Source: Kitasatospora cathayae
Lineage (GTDB): Bacteria > Actinomycetota > Actinomycetes > Streptomycetales > Streptomycetaceae
Assembly: GCF_027627435.1 (NCBI RefSeq)
Contig: NZ_CP115453.1
Span: forward strand, 1-53,073
Direction: 5' to 3'
DNA length: 53,073 nt
The translations under genes and the position numbers were made by a program. The notes below the pieces were generated by a model, which did no database searches, was not told the DNA's origin, and saw only the letters and a list, made by a program, of their open reading frames with translations. This document shows, in pieces, positions 7,725-14,449 of the stretch; position 1 is the first letter of the stretch, and each line of letters opens with the position of its first letter.

Positions 7725-8744
7725 GTGAACCGTGAGTGGCCGAGCGGGCCTGACCCGCTCAACGCGCTGCACCGGGTGATCACCGAGCGCCGGTTCCGCT
7801 ACCTGGAGCAGGACCCGGAGTACGTCCCCTGGGCCTGGTCCGGTCCGCTCGACGGATGGGTCGTGCAGGTGCTCTCCTGCCCGGTCTGCCTGGCCGAGGA
7901 GGGCCTCGACCTCTCCCTGATCGAGTCCACCGACCCCGAGGTGGTCGTGCGCTGCCCCGAGTTCCACGAGTGGTCCGAGCCGCGGCTGATCCGCGAGCAC
8001 TTCATCGGCTACAGCCGTTTCCGGTTCCTGCCCGAGCCGGACCCCGACTGGGCCTGGCTGCTGGAGGCCGGCTACGGCGAGGAGCCCCCGCCGCCGGTCG
8101 ACTACTGGGCGGAGGGCCGCGAAGCCGCGGTGGTCCTGAGCAAGTACTTCGCCAATCGGGCCAAGCGGAAGATCAAGGCCAAGACCACCGGCCGCCTCAA
8201 GAAGGCCGTCCGACAGGGGCGCCGGAAGGCCGGTCGGGCCGTCACCGACACCGCCCGCGCCGCCGGACAGAAGGTGCGCGAGCGGATCGTCGGAGACGAC
8301 GACGTCCTCGAGGACGAGCTCCCGGACGACGAGCTCACCGAGCCCGGCGACGACCAGGAGCACATCGACGTCCCGTCCTACGCCAAATACCGCAAGGCGC
8401 TGGGCATCCCGGCCTCCAAACGCGGCCCGCGATGCCTGGTCTGCTCCGACACCGGCCGGATCACCGCCCCCGGCGTCGACATCCCGTGCACGGAGTGCGC
8501 CCCGTCCCGGCCGAGGAAGTCCCGCTCCGACCAGGCCGGCGCGGGTGGAGGCGCCCGGGTGGGCGGCCCGGGCCTGTACACCACTGGCGACATCACCGGC
8601 TCGGTGACCAACACCGGCGGCCGCCCGCTCGACCTCGGCGCCATCCGCCCCCGCACCGGCTACCGCCCCGGCGCCCACTCGGGCGTGCGGGCCGGCGGCC
8701 GCATCACCGGCAACGTCCAGACCCAGACCACCACCGAGGAGTGA
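7725..8744 (+). CDS. Hypothetical protein with CxxC clusters downstream of traB
   Basis: The 339-aa product starts at GTG 7725, preceded by GAAAGG; the frame is open further upstream but that part overlaps traB and the repeat block. Visible parts are a Trp-rich N-terminal domain with cysteines (LSCPVCLAEEG, VVRCPEFHEW), a very basic middle (about 143-185, KRKIKAKTTGRLKKAVRQ), an acidic stretch (DDDVLEDELPDDELTE), and a four-Cys element (CLVCSDTGRI, CTEC) like zinc knuckles. The C terminus is Gly/Thr-rich. I do not recognise a family. The basic and zinc-binding parts suggest nucleic-acid contact. It is coupled to the next gene by a GTGA overlap. Confidence 0.7.
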   Translation: MNREWPSGPDPLNALHRVITERRFRYLEQDPEYVPWAWSGPLDGWVVQVLSCPVCLAEEGLDLSLIESTDPEVVVRCPEFHEWSEPRLIREHFIGYSRFRFLPEPDPDWAWLLEAGYGEEPPPPVDYWAEGREAAVVLSKYFANRAKRKIKAKTTGRLKKAVRQGRRKAGRAVTDTARAAGQKVRERIVGDDDVLEDELPDDELTEPGDDQEHIDVPSYAKYRKALGIPASKRGPRCLVCSDTGRITAPGVDIPCTECAPSRPRKSRSDQAGAGGGARVGGPGLYTTGDITGSVTNTGGRPLDLGAIRPRTGYRPGAHSGVRAGGRITGNVQTQTTTEE

Positions 8745-8965
8745 ACGTGCACCAGCTCGCCGCCGCCGACACCCAGCTCCACATGTCCGTGCCGCTCGTC
8801 CTGGGCGGAGCCGTCGTCGTCATGGTCTGGAAGGGCGGCCTGCGCTGGTGGCAGGCCACCATCTGCGTCGCCGCCGGCCTGGCCATGGCCGACTCCTCCA
8901 TGGGCGGCCCCGGCCGCCACCTGATGTCCGCCGTCTTCGGCTGGGTCAACGGCCTTCCCTTCTGA
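8741..8965 (+). CDS. Small membrane protein, 74 aa
   Basis: It starts at GTG 8741 within a GTGA overlap. It contains two hydrophobic stretches (MSVPLVLGGAVVVMVW and WWQATICVAAGLAMADS) and a short C terminus (SAVFGWVNGLPF). This looks like a two-helix inner-membrane protein of the kind common in Streptomyces plasmid transfer operons. No family is recognised. Confidence 0.6.
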   Translation: MNVHQLAAADTQLHMSVPLVLGGAVVVMVWKGGLRWWQATICVAAGLAMADSSMGGPGRHLMSAVFGWVNGLPF

Positions 8966-9001
8966 CTGACGTGCCCTTACTCCCCAGGAAGGACCCCCGC
9001 C

Positions 9002-9307
9002 ATGATCCGCGCGAACCGTGCCGTCCACTGCCCCGAGCGCCGCCGCTACGTCGACACCGCCCGCGCCACCAGCGCCGACGGCCTGATCGACAACATCGCC
9101 GTCGAGCGCGCCCTGAACGGGGAGCCGGTCGACGGCCTGACCGAGGCGGAGCAGCGGCTCGCCGCCCGCCTCCTGCACGTCAACCACACCGCGGTCGCGG
9201 AAATCGCCCGCCGGATCGGCGTTGGCGAGACCCGGGTGAAGACCTGGCTGGGCCTCAGGAAGCCCGCTGGCACCCGGTGCGCCTCCGAGCGCGCCCGCAC
9301 CACCTGA
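9002..9307 (+). CDS. Small helix-turn-helix protein
   Basis: The 101-aa protein contains a clear HTH near residues 61-82 (HTAVAEIARRIGVGETRVKTWLG), resembling sigma-region-4 or homeodomain-like DNA-binding units, preceded by a helical region (LIDNIAVERALNGE). AGGAAGGA lies about 8 nt before the ATG. It probably binds DNA and may regulate plasmid genes. Its target is unknown; it is one candidate reader of the repeated operators found nearby. Confidence 0.65.
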   Translation: MIRANRAVHCPERRRYVDTARATSADGLIDNIAVERALNGEPVDGLTEAEQRLAARLLHVNHTAVAEIARRIGVGETRVKTWLGLRKPAGTRCASERARTT

Positions 9308-9326
9308 CCCCGAAGGGAGCCGCCCC

Positions 9327-9521
9327 TTGGGCGTGCGCTACCTGATATCCGAGCCCGACGAGCCGACCTGGTGGGAGAAGCACAAGCCCACCGTCTACGC
9401 CGTCGTCGGACTCGCCGCAGGCGTCTGGCTGGCCTCCGCCGGCGGCCACGGCAACAGCGCCCCGGCTGGCACGGGCACCTCGCCCACTCCGAGCATCACC
9501 GCCTCGCCGTCCGGCCGCTGA
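9327..9521 (+). CDS. Small single-pass membrane protein
   Basis: The 64-aa product has one hydrophobic helix (TVYAVVGLAAGVWLASAGG, about 22-40) after a Trp-containing polar head, then a Ser/Thr/Pro tail. The start is TTG at 9327 with GAAGGGA about 8 nt upstream; GTG 9333 is an alternative. It lies just before the TGCCAA-type promoter. No family is recognised. Confidence 0.5.
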   Translation: MGVRYLISEPDEPTWWEKHKPTVYAVVGLAAGVWLASAGGHGNSAPAGTGTSPTPSITASPSGR

Positions 9522-9552
9522 CCAGCCAGAACACCAGTAAGGCCAATTGAAT

Positions 9553-9593
9553 GTTGGCCAACGCTTGACGTGCCAACAATGAGTTGGCATTCT
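9553..9593 (+). promoter_or_regulatory. Promoter with TGCCAA/TTGGCA operator, copy 1
   Basis: A -35 TTGACG (9565-9570) and a -10 CATTCT (9588-9593) are separated by exactly 17 nt. The perfect palindrome TGCCAAC-AATGA-GTTGGCA (9571-9589) covers the spacer and overlaps the -10. A second palindrome, GTTGGCCAAC (9553-9562), begins 18 bp upstream of the first. The same layout recurs at 13716-13756 and, inverted, at 37286-37326. It should drive the DUF4097-like gene and be blocked by a protein bound at the palindrome. Confidence 0.75.
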
Positions 9594-9643
9594 GAATGTG
9601 CGGGGCCGGACCGGCCCCGCACCCCGAACCGGGAGAACCCGTT

Positions 9644-10573
9644 ATGACCACTCGCACCCTGAACGCCGAGCACACCGGCCCGGTCACCCTCGACCTGGAC
9701 CTGCCCGCCGGCAGCATCACCGTCCGCGCCGAGGCCGGCCGCGAGCGCGCCGAGCTGACCATCCGCACCGCCGACGAGACGGGCCCCTCGGCCGACGCGG
9801 TCACCGCCGCCGTCCTGCGCTGGGAGACGCGCGGTGCCATGGTCGCCCAGGTGAACAACACCGGGGGGACCGGCTTCACCTCCGTTGTCCGGGGCAACCG
9901 CGGCACCACCGTCGTCCAGAGCTTCGGCAACGTCCCGGCCGGCGCCTCCATCGTCGGCCTCCAGATCGACGGCGACCTCAGCTTCGTCGGCGGCCGGATG
10001 ATCGTGAACGGCCAGGTCATCAACGCGGGCTCGGGCTCCACGGTCCGCATCGGCGACTCGCCGATCGAGATCATCGCCGCCGTCCCCGAGGGCAGCACGG
10101 TCATCGCCCGCACCCGCTCCGCCGATGTCACCGCCGACGGCGCCTTCGCCGCCGTCAACGGCCGCACCCAGTCCGGCGACGTCCGCCTCGGAACGGTCGA
10201 GCGGACCGTGGTGGAGACCCAGTCCGGAGACGTCATCATCTACCGCAGCCAGGACGCCAACATCAGGACCCAGTCCGGTGACGTCCGCCTCGGCCGCACC
10301 GACCTCGTCCAGGCGAACACCCAGTCCGGCGACATCAGCGTCGCGGACTTCGGCGGCACCGCTCACCTCAAGACCATGAGCGGCGACGTCAACGTCCACG
10401 CCACCGCCGGCGGCAACCTGACCGTCCGCACGATGTCCGGCGACATCGGCGTCACCGCCACCGACGCCGCGCTCGGCGACGACCTCGACGTCCAGGCGAA
10501 CAGCATGTCCGGCCGGGTGCGCACCCCTCAGCGCCAGGCCGCCGGCAGCACCCCGCGCCGCCGCCGCGACTGA
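9644..10573 (+). CDS. DUF4097-type beta-strand-repeat protein
   Basis: The 309-aa protein is built of short beta-strand repeats in which TQSGDV/TQSGDI recurs four times and TMSGDV/I-like units three times in the C-terminal half. This is the signature of DUF4097 (adhesin-like, right-handed beta-helix) proteins. No signal peptide or membrane helix is evident, and the C terminus is very basic (RRRRD). I chose ATG 9644 because GGGAGAA precedes it. It is the first gene after the TGCCAA-type promoter. The function of the family is unknown. A hairpin follows the stop codon. Confidence 0.8.
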   Translation: MTTRTLNAEHTGPVTLDLDLPAGSITVRAEAGRERAELTIRTADETGPSADAVTAAVLRWETRGAMVAQVNNTGGTGFTSVVRGNRGTTVVQSFGNVPAGASIVGLQIDGDLSFVGGRMIVNGQVINAGSGSTVRIGDSPIEIIAAVPEGSTVIARTRSADVTADGAFAAVNGRTQSGDVRLGTVERTVVETQSGDVIIYRSQDANIRTQSGDVRLGRTDLVQANTQSGDISVADFGGTAHLKTMSGDVNVHATAGGNLTVRTMSGDIGVTATDAALGDDLDVQANSMSGRVRTPQRQAAGSTPRRRRD

Positions 10574-10580
10574 CTCCGCC

Positions 10581-10623
10581 CCGGGACGGCCGCCCAGCCG
10601 GCAAGCATCGTCGGCCGTCCCGG
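10581..10623 (+). terminator. Intergenic hairpin CCGGGACGGCCG
   Basis: A perfect 12-bp stem (CCGGGACGGCCG 10581-10592 with its complement 10612-10623) lies 8 nt after the DUF4097 stop. There is no T-tract. Closely similar stems follow other genes at 13166-13207 and 15417-15457, so this is a repeated element, possibly a terminator or mRNA stabiliser. Confidence 0.55.
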
Positions 10624-10693
10624 GCCACCCGACCCGCTCCAAGAAGAGCAGGGAGGAGAACCCATCGTCCCTGATCCGACCAGGAGCCCGCAC

Positions 10694-10930
10694 ATGGCCA
10701 CCGACAACACCGACAAGGCCGCCAAGGACGCGGCCCGCGCCGCCGCCAAGAAGCGGCTGACCGAAGCCCTCGCCCAGCGCGAGGCGGACCACGCCGACGT
10801 CGAGACCGCCTTCTGGACCAAGGTCCGCGACGAGATCGACTCCGGCGCCCTGCGCCAGGTCGACGCGGTCGACGCGCTCGGCTTCACCCGCGAGTACATC
10901 CGCAAGCAGCTCAAGAACCTGCCCGAATAG
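10694..10930 (+). CDS. Small helical, HTH-like protein
   Basis: The 78-aa protein has a Lys/Ala-rich, coiled-coil-prone first half (KAAKDAARAAAKKRLTEAL). The C-terminal half resembles a small HTH (LRQVDAVDALGFTREYIRKQLKNL). It may be a minor DNA-binding protein. The next gene starts 12 nt after its stop, so the two are probably co-transcribed. Confidence 0.6.
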   Translation: MATDNTDKAAKDAARAAAKKRLTEALAQREADHADVETAFWTKVRDEIDSGALRQVDAVDALGFTREYIRKQLKNLPE

Positions 10931-10942
10931 AGAGGACAGCAG

Positions 10943-11155
10943 GTGGACCTCACCCCGTACGAAGGCGAGTCCTGGCTCCACAAGCCCGGCAAGGACATGA
11001 CCGAGGACGAGCTGATCCGGGCCGCTGTGGCCCACGACGAGGCCGGCGAGTACCGGCACGCCGAGATCTACATGAACATCCGGATCCGCCGCTTCATCGA
11101 CCCGACCTGGGACCCGGACGGCATCTACGGCACCGAGGAACCGCCCGCCTGCTGA
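10943..11155 (+). CDS. Small hypothetical protein, 70 aa
   Basis: This acidic, soluble protein (DMTEDELIRAAVAHDEAGEYRHAEIYMNIRIRRF) starts at GTG 10943, preceded by AGAGGA. The central helix pair resembles a tetratricopeptide-like unit, but a single one is not diagnostic. The stop codon lies in the first copy of a repeated 70-80 bp intergenic hairpin element. Confidence 0.55.
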   Translation: MDLTPYEGESWLHKPGKDMTEDELIRAAVAHDEAGEYRHAEIYMNIRIRRFIDPTWDPDGIYGTEEPPAC

Positions 11156-11232
11156 CGGCCCGCCGTGCCGCACCGACCCCCGCCACCAGCGGGAGCCGGT
11201 GCGGCGCGGGGGACCGGACAGCCCGGCCCCGC
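11154..11232 (+). repeat. Intergenic hairpin repeat, copy 1 of 3
   Basis: The element begins at the stop codon of the preceding gene (TGACGG) and forms a GC-rich stem (CCGTGCCGCACCG with CGGTGCGGCGCGG). It continues with the conserved tail GCGGGGGACCGGACAG just before the next gene's SD. Copies 2 and 3 occupy the same position after the next two genes. Confidence 0.7.
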
Positions 11233-11250
11233 CTGCCACCAGGGGGTTCC

Positions 11251-11817
11251 GTGAGCACCACCACCCCGCCGGCCCCGGCGGCCGCCAAGAAGACGGCGGC
11301 CAAGAAGGCCACCACGAAGAAGGCCCCGGCGAAGAAGACCACCGCCCCGGCCAAGCACCCCGCCAAGAAGGCCGCCGCCCACGCGCGGCCCGCGAAGAAG
11401 ACGGTCCCGGCGCAGCGCACCGGCACCAAGCCCGCCGTCAAGAAGTCCCCGGCGAAGAAGACGAAGAAGAAGGCCCCGGCCAGGAGCATCGGAGCCCGGG
11501 CGATCCACGCGGCCCGCTTCGCCTGGGAGCACCCGTTCCTCGCCCTGGTCGGCACCACCGCCGTCGCCGGGACCGTGCTCTACCGGGGCGTCCTGCGCCC
11601 CGCCGGCCGGGTCGTCCGCTTCACCGGCCGGGCCGGCCTCGCGGTCGGCTCCTGGGCCTGGGACACCGGCCGGGCCTACGCCATCCGGCGTCGCCGCTCG
11701 GCCCGGCCGCTCACCACCGGCAAGCACGCCAACTGCCGCCGGTGCAAGGGCACCGGGACGCTCCCGCGCCACGACGCCCACGGCCGCTTCCTCGGCTCCA
11801 TCAGCTGCACGGGCTGA
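11251..11817 (+). CDS. Lys/Ala-rich histone-H1-like protein with membrane segment and zinc knuckle
   Basis: In this 188-aa protein residues 12-78 are a low-complexity run of AKK, KKA and APAKK units, like the tails of bacterial histone-H1-like proteins and expected to bind DNA. A hydrophobic segment follows (FLALVGTTAVAGTVLYRGVL, about 95-114), then an RRRR patch. A C-terminal CRRCKGTGT element with a later Cys resembles a DnaJ-like zinc knuckle. The combination suggests a protein that tethers DNA at the membrane. The GTG start lies downstream of repeat copy 1. It is followed by two further membrane-protein genes, each preceded by the same hairpin repeat. Confidence 0.65.
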   Translation: MSTTTPPAPAAAKKTAAKKATTKKAPAKKTTAPAKHPAKKAAAHARPAKKTVPAQRTGTKPAVKKSPAKKTKKKAPARSIGARAIHAARFAWEHPFLALVGTTAVAGTVLYRGVLRPAGRVVRFTGRAGLAVGSWAWDTGRAYAIRRRRSARPLTTGKHANCRRCKGTGTLPRHDAHGRFLGSISCTG

Positions 11818-11886
11818 CGGATCGCCGTGCCGCACCGCCCCCACCTTCGGGGCCGGTGCGGTGCGGGGGACCGGACAGACCGGATC
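11816..11886 (+). repeat. Intergenic hairpin repeat, copy 2 of 3
   Basis: Same element as at 11154-11232. It begins at the stop codon, forms the stem CCGTGCCGCACCG/CGGTGCGGTGCGG with loop CCCCCACCTTCGGGGC, and ends in GCGGGGGACCGGACAG. Confidence 0.7.
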
Positions 11887-11913
11887 ACCCGCCCACCAGA
11901 TCGGAGATACCAC

Positions 11914-12357
11914 ATGGCCGACCACTACGTCCCGGTGCCGATGCCCGGCCACCAGGTCCAGCCGGCCGCCTACTACCCCGCAGCCAGCCCGTACGGCACC
12001 CAGCTGCCCGGCGTCGTCCAGCAGCCCGGGCAGATGCCGTACTACGCCGCCCCGCCGCAGGTCATCGTCATGCAGCAGCCGCAGCAGGCCAGCGAGCTCG
12101 GCCCGATCACCCTGCGCCTGGTCCTCGCGGCCGGCGCCGGGGCCGGGGCGGTCTCCGCCCTCGTCCTGCTCGGCCCGATGCTCATCAGCCTGCTGCAGAC
12201 CCTGGCCATCACCGGCCTGGTCATCGCCGTTCTGGCGGTCGTGGTCCTGCGCAGCTTCAACGAGTACAAGACCGGCCGCGAAGCCGGCCAGGTGGCCAAG
12301 GCCCAGGTCGGCGCCGCCTTCGCCCAGCGCAAGGCCCGCCGCACCCGCCGCGCCTGA
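11914..12357 (+). CDS. Membrane protein with Pro/Gln-rich N terminus
   Basis: The 147-aa product starts at ATG 11914 (GGAGA upstream); the longer frame from 11827 would translate the repeat element. An N-terminal Pro/Gln/Tyr-rich tail (about 1-60) precedes two hydrophobic helices (LVLAAGAGAGAVSALVLLGP and LLQTLAITGLVIAVLAVVVL). A basic C terminus (RKARRTRRA) follows. No family is recognised, but the arrangement resembles small membrane proteins of Streptomyces mobile elements. Confidence 0.65.
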   Translation: MADHYVPVPMPGHQVQPAAYYPAASPYGTQLPGVVQQPGQMPYYAAPPQVIVMQQPQQASELGPITLRLVLAAGAGAGAVSALVLLGPMLISLLQTLAITGLVIAVLAVVVLRSFNEYKTGREAGQVAKAQVGAAFAQRKARRTRRA

Positions 12358-12438
12358 CGGACCGCCGTGCCGCACCGGACCCCCGCAGCCAGCGGGGCCG
12401 CCGATGCGGTGCGGGGGACCGGACAGTCCGGACCCGCC
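12356..12438 (+). repeat. Intergenic hairpin repeat, copy 3 of 3
   Basis: Third copy of the stop-codon-anchored element. The left arm CCGTGCCGCACCGG pairs with a slightly diverged right arm (CGATGCGGTGCGG) and is followed by the conserved GCGGGGGACCGGACAG tail. Confidence 0.68.
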
Positions 12439-12459
12439 TCTCTCGAGAGCGAGGACCTC

Positions 12460-13158
12460 GTGACCAAGCACTCCACCCGCGCGTACCGCGCCCGCGCCGC
12501 CGCCGCGTTCCTGCTCGACTCCCTCGCCGACGGCGTGTACGTCGCCGCCGTCCTGGCCGCCGGCGCCCTGGGCGTCGCGCACGTCGTCCCGATCGGCGGC
12601 CACGCGGTCGCCGACCTGACCTTCCCCGCCCTCATGGTCCTCGTGACGGCCTTCGTCGGCTGCGGCCACATCCTGCGGCACGCCCTGGGGACGCTGGCCG
12701 ACCTGGTCGACCCCGTCACCGAGAACATCTACGAGCTCCCCACCGCCGCCTTCACCACCCACGAGCACGACAGCGCCGACCCCGGCGTCTACGAGACCGA
12801 GCACGACGGCACCTGGCCGGAGGCCATCGACTGGGCGGCCGAGGCTGCGGTCGCCGTCGGCCAGCTGCGTGTCGACTTCTCCCAGCCCGACGCCGACCTG
12901 GACGACCTGCTCATCAGCCTCCAGGCCTCGCGCCTGGTGCGCGAGCTGCACGACCTGCTCGTCCGCGCCGCCGAGCAGTACGGCGCCCGCGGTGAGCGGG
13001 GCGACCAGGAGGAGGCCGCCGCGCTGCGCGAGGCCGCCGTCTACGCCGACATGGCGGCCATGACCCTCGGCGACAAGCCCGAGCGGACCGTCCGGCCGCG
13101 GGTGGCCCCGCCCGCGTACCACGGCGCCGGCGCTGAGGACGACGAGCTGACGTTCTGA
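12460..13158 (+). CDS. Two-helix membrane protein with helical cytoplasmic tail
   Basis: The 232-aa protein starts at GTG 12460, with AGCGAGGA upstream. It has two hydrophobic segments (about 18-40, YVAAVLAAGALGVAHVV; about 45-68, LTFPALMVLVTAFVGCGHIL). A long soluble tail includes an acidic part and helices (ASRLVRELHDLLVRAAEQYG, EEAAALREAAVYADMAAMTL). No family is recognised. It ends the group of three membrane-associated genes joined by the hairpin repeats. Confidence 0.65.
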   Translation: MTKHSTRAYRARAAAAFLLDSLADGVYVAAVLAAGALGVAHVVPIGGHAVADLTFPALMVLVTAFVGCGHILRHALGTLADLVDPVTENIYELPTAAFTTHEHDSADPGVYETEHDGTWPEAIDWAAEAAVAVGQLRVDFSQPDADLDDLLISLQASRLVRELHDLLVRAAEQYGARGERGDQEEAAALREAAVYADMAAMTLGDKPERTVRPRVAPPAYHGAGAEDDELTF

Positions 13159-13165
13159 CTACGCC

Positions 13166-13207
13166 CCGGGGCGGCCGCCACGCTGGCCGGCACACCGGCC
13201 GCCCCGG
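13166..13207 (+). terminator. Intergenic hairpin CCGGGGCGGCCG
   Basis: A 12-bp perfect stem (13166-13177 with 13196-13207) sits 8 nt after a stop codon and is nearly identical to the stems at 10581 and 15417. The 165 bp from here to the next gene hold no convincing gene. They contain one copy of the dispersed GTTGGACC-family element near 13335-13359. Confidence 0.55.
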
Positions 13208-13334
13208 GCTCTCCCATCCCGCACGAAGCGACAGGAAGGCCACCATCATGTCGCCGCCAGGGACCAGGAGACCACCGCCTTCGCCCCACAACTGACCACG
13301 GGCCGGACGAAAACGCCCTGGCCCTCACATCAGA

Positions 13335-13359
13335 CCTGTTGCCCCTAACAGGTCCAACC
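13335..13359 (+). repeat. Dispersed GGTCCAAC-family element
   Basis: CCTGTTGCCCCTAACAGG is directly followed by TCCAACCCC, overlapping the shared GGTCCAAC core. This member lies just before the SD (CTGGAGAA) of the gene at 13373 and can form a short CCTGTT/AACAGG stem. See 17440-17475, 23412-23464, 24596-24639, 29961-30005 and 45255-45291 for the strongest hairpin members. Confidence 0.55.
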
Positions 13360-13372
13360 CCTGGAGAACACC

Positions 13373-13570
13373 ATGACGTTCAATGCCGGCGACGAGGTCC
13401 TGATCGTCAGCTGCGAGGACGACCCGCGGGCGGTCGGCCGGACCGGCGTGATCGTGGACGAGGTCCCGCCGGGCCCGCTCACCGAGGGCCGCTGGACCGT
13501 CGCCCGAGTCGGCTGGCTCATCGGCAGCGTCCTCTGCCACGCCCACGAGCTCACCCGCACGGGCCGCTGA
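13373..13570 (+). CDS. Small beta-rich protein, 65 aa
   Basis: The sequence (FNAGDEVLIVSCEDDPRAVGRTGVIVDEV) has the GxxV...GRxGxI pattern of small SH3/KOW-like barrels, which often bind nucleic acid or protein. A well-placed GGAG lies before the ATG. There is no other domain. The assignment to an SH3-like fold is tentative. Confidence 0.55.
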   Translation: MTFNAGDEVLIVSCEDDPRAVGRTGVIVDEVPPGPLTEGRWTVARVGWLIGSVLCHAHELTRTGR

Positions 13571-13715
13571 CGAGCCGTTCCTGCGCCGCCCCCGCCCGCC
13601 GGCCGCTGACGGCAACCCGAGAGCCGGCGCGGCGGGGCGGCGGGCGTCGGTGCAGCTCACGCTGCGTAAGGCCCAATGCCCCTAACGGACCCAACACCCC
13701 TAATGGCAACTTTGT

Positions 13716-13756
13716 GTTGGCCAAAGCTAGACAGGCCAACTTTAAGTTGGCATTTT
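13716..13756 (+). promoter_or_regulatory. Promoter with TGCCAA/TTGGCA operator, copy 2
   Basis: A -35-like TAGACA (13728-13733), a 17-nt spacer and CATTTT (13751-13756) are overlaid by the palindrome GCCAAC-TTTAA-GTTGGC (13735-13751). GTTGGCCAAA (13716-13725) begins 18 bp before the operator, exactly as in copy 1. It is positioned to drive the HExxH gene at 13801. Confidence 0.75.
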
Positions 13757-13800
13757 GGAGGGGTGGGCAACAGCCCGCACCGACCGGAGGGGGAAACGCC

Positions 13801-14379
13801 ATGATGGAAACCGAGACCACGATCGAGATCGCCGTCACCACCACCGCGATCCCCTCCTGGCGCACCGACCTGGTCGCCGACCCCGTCCACCACCACCTGC
13901 CCCGGATCGCCGGCGCCGTCGAGCACCTGGCCGGCCCGCTGCCCGAGGTCCGCATCGTCATCACCAACCGCGCCGCCGGCGCCTGGCTCGCCACCACGGC
14001 CGAGGCCAGCGCCGTCGGCGGCCTTCCGCTGCGGACCCGGATCCGCGCGGCCCTGGCCACCTGGCGCGGAGCCCGGCGCAGCGCGGCCATGGCGACCTGC
14101 GTGCTGGCCGCCGACCACGTCCTGGTCCTCGCCTTCGCCCCCGCGCTGCTCGGCGGATCCGAGGACGCTCTGATCGAGACCCTCGGCCACGAGCTCGTCC
14201 ACGCCGCCCAGCTGAACCGGCCCGGCCGCCGCGCCTCCCGACTGGAGGACCTGCGCGCCAACCACCGGCTGCTCCAGCGCCCGATCGCCGACAGCTACCG
14301 CGCCGAGGCGCAGGTCTGCCTGGAGGAGGCCGAGGCGCACGAGCTGGAGCCCGCGATCCTCGCCGCCGTCCGGGCCTGA
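13801..14379 (+). CDS. HExxH metallopeptidase-like protein
   Basis: The 192-aa protein carries a zincin-type motif GHELVHAAQ (H130, E131, H134) in a helix after a hydrophobic strand (HVLVLAFAPALL). A helix with several glutamates (AEAQVCLEEAEAHE, about 168-181) could supply a third zinc ligand. There is no signal peptide, so any activity would be cytosolic. Its small size fits a minigluzincin-like fold, but the peptidase assignment rests on the motif alone. A second in-frame ATG follows the first. It is the first gene after the second TGCCAA-type promoter. Confidence 0.65.
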   Translation: MMETETTIEIAVTTTAIPSWRTDLVADPVHHHLPRIAGAVEHLAGPLPEVRIVITNRAAGAWLATTAEASAVGGLPLRTRIRAALATWRGARRSAAMATCVLAADHVLVLAFAPALLGGSEDALIETLGHELVHAAQLNRPGRRASRLEDLRANHRLLQRPIADSYRAEAQVCLEEAEAHELEPAILAAVRA

Positions 14380-14449
14380 CCAACCCTCACCGGCCGCCCC
14401 GCGCGGCCACCTCCCTGCACCGAACCGTGACACCGGCCTGGAGGCCTCC

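Noticed and set aside
10140..10540. Tandem DNA repeats in the DUF4097-like gene as a possible iteron array
   Set aside because: The repeats are in frame and correspond to the protein's SGDV beta-strand repeats, so they are explained by the fold.
13248..13295. 15-codon frame MSPPGTRRPPPSPHN after an AGGAAGG
   Set aside because: It has an SD-like sequence but is too short and Pro-rich to support; it may be the remnant of a deleted gene.
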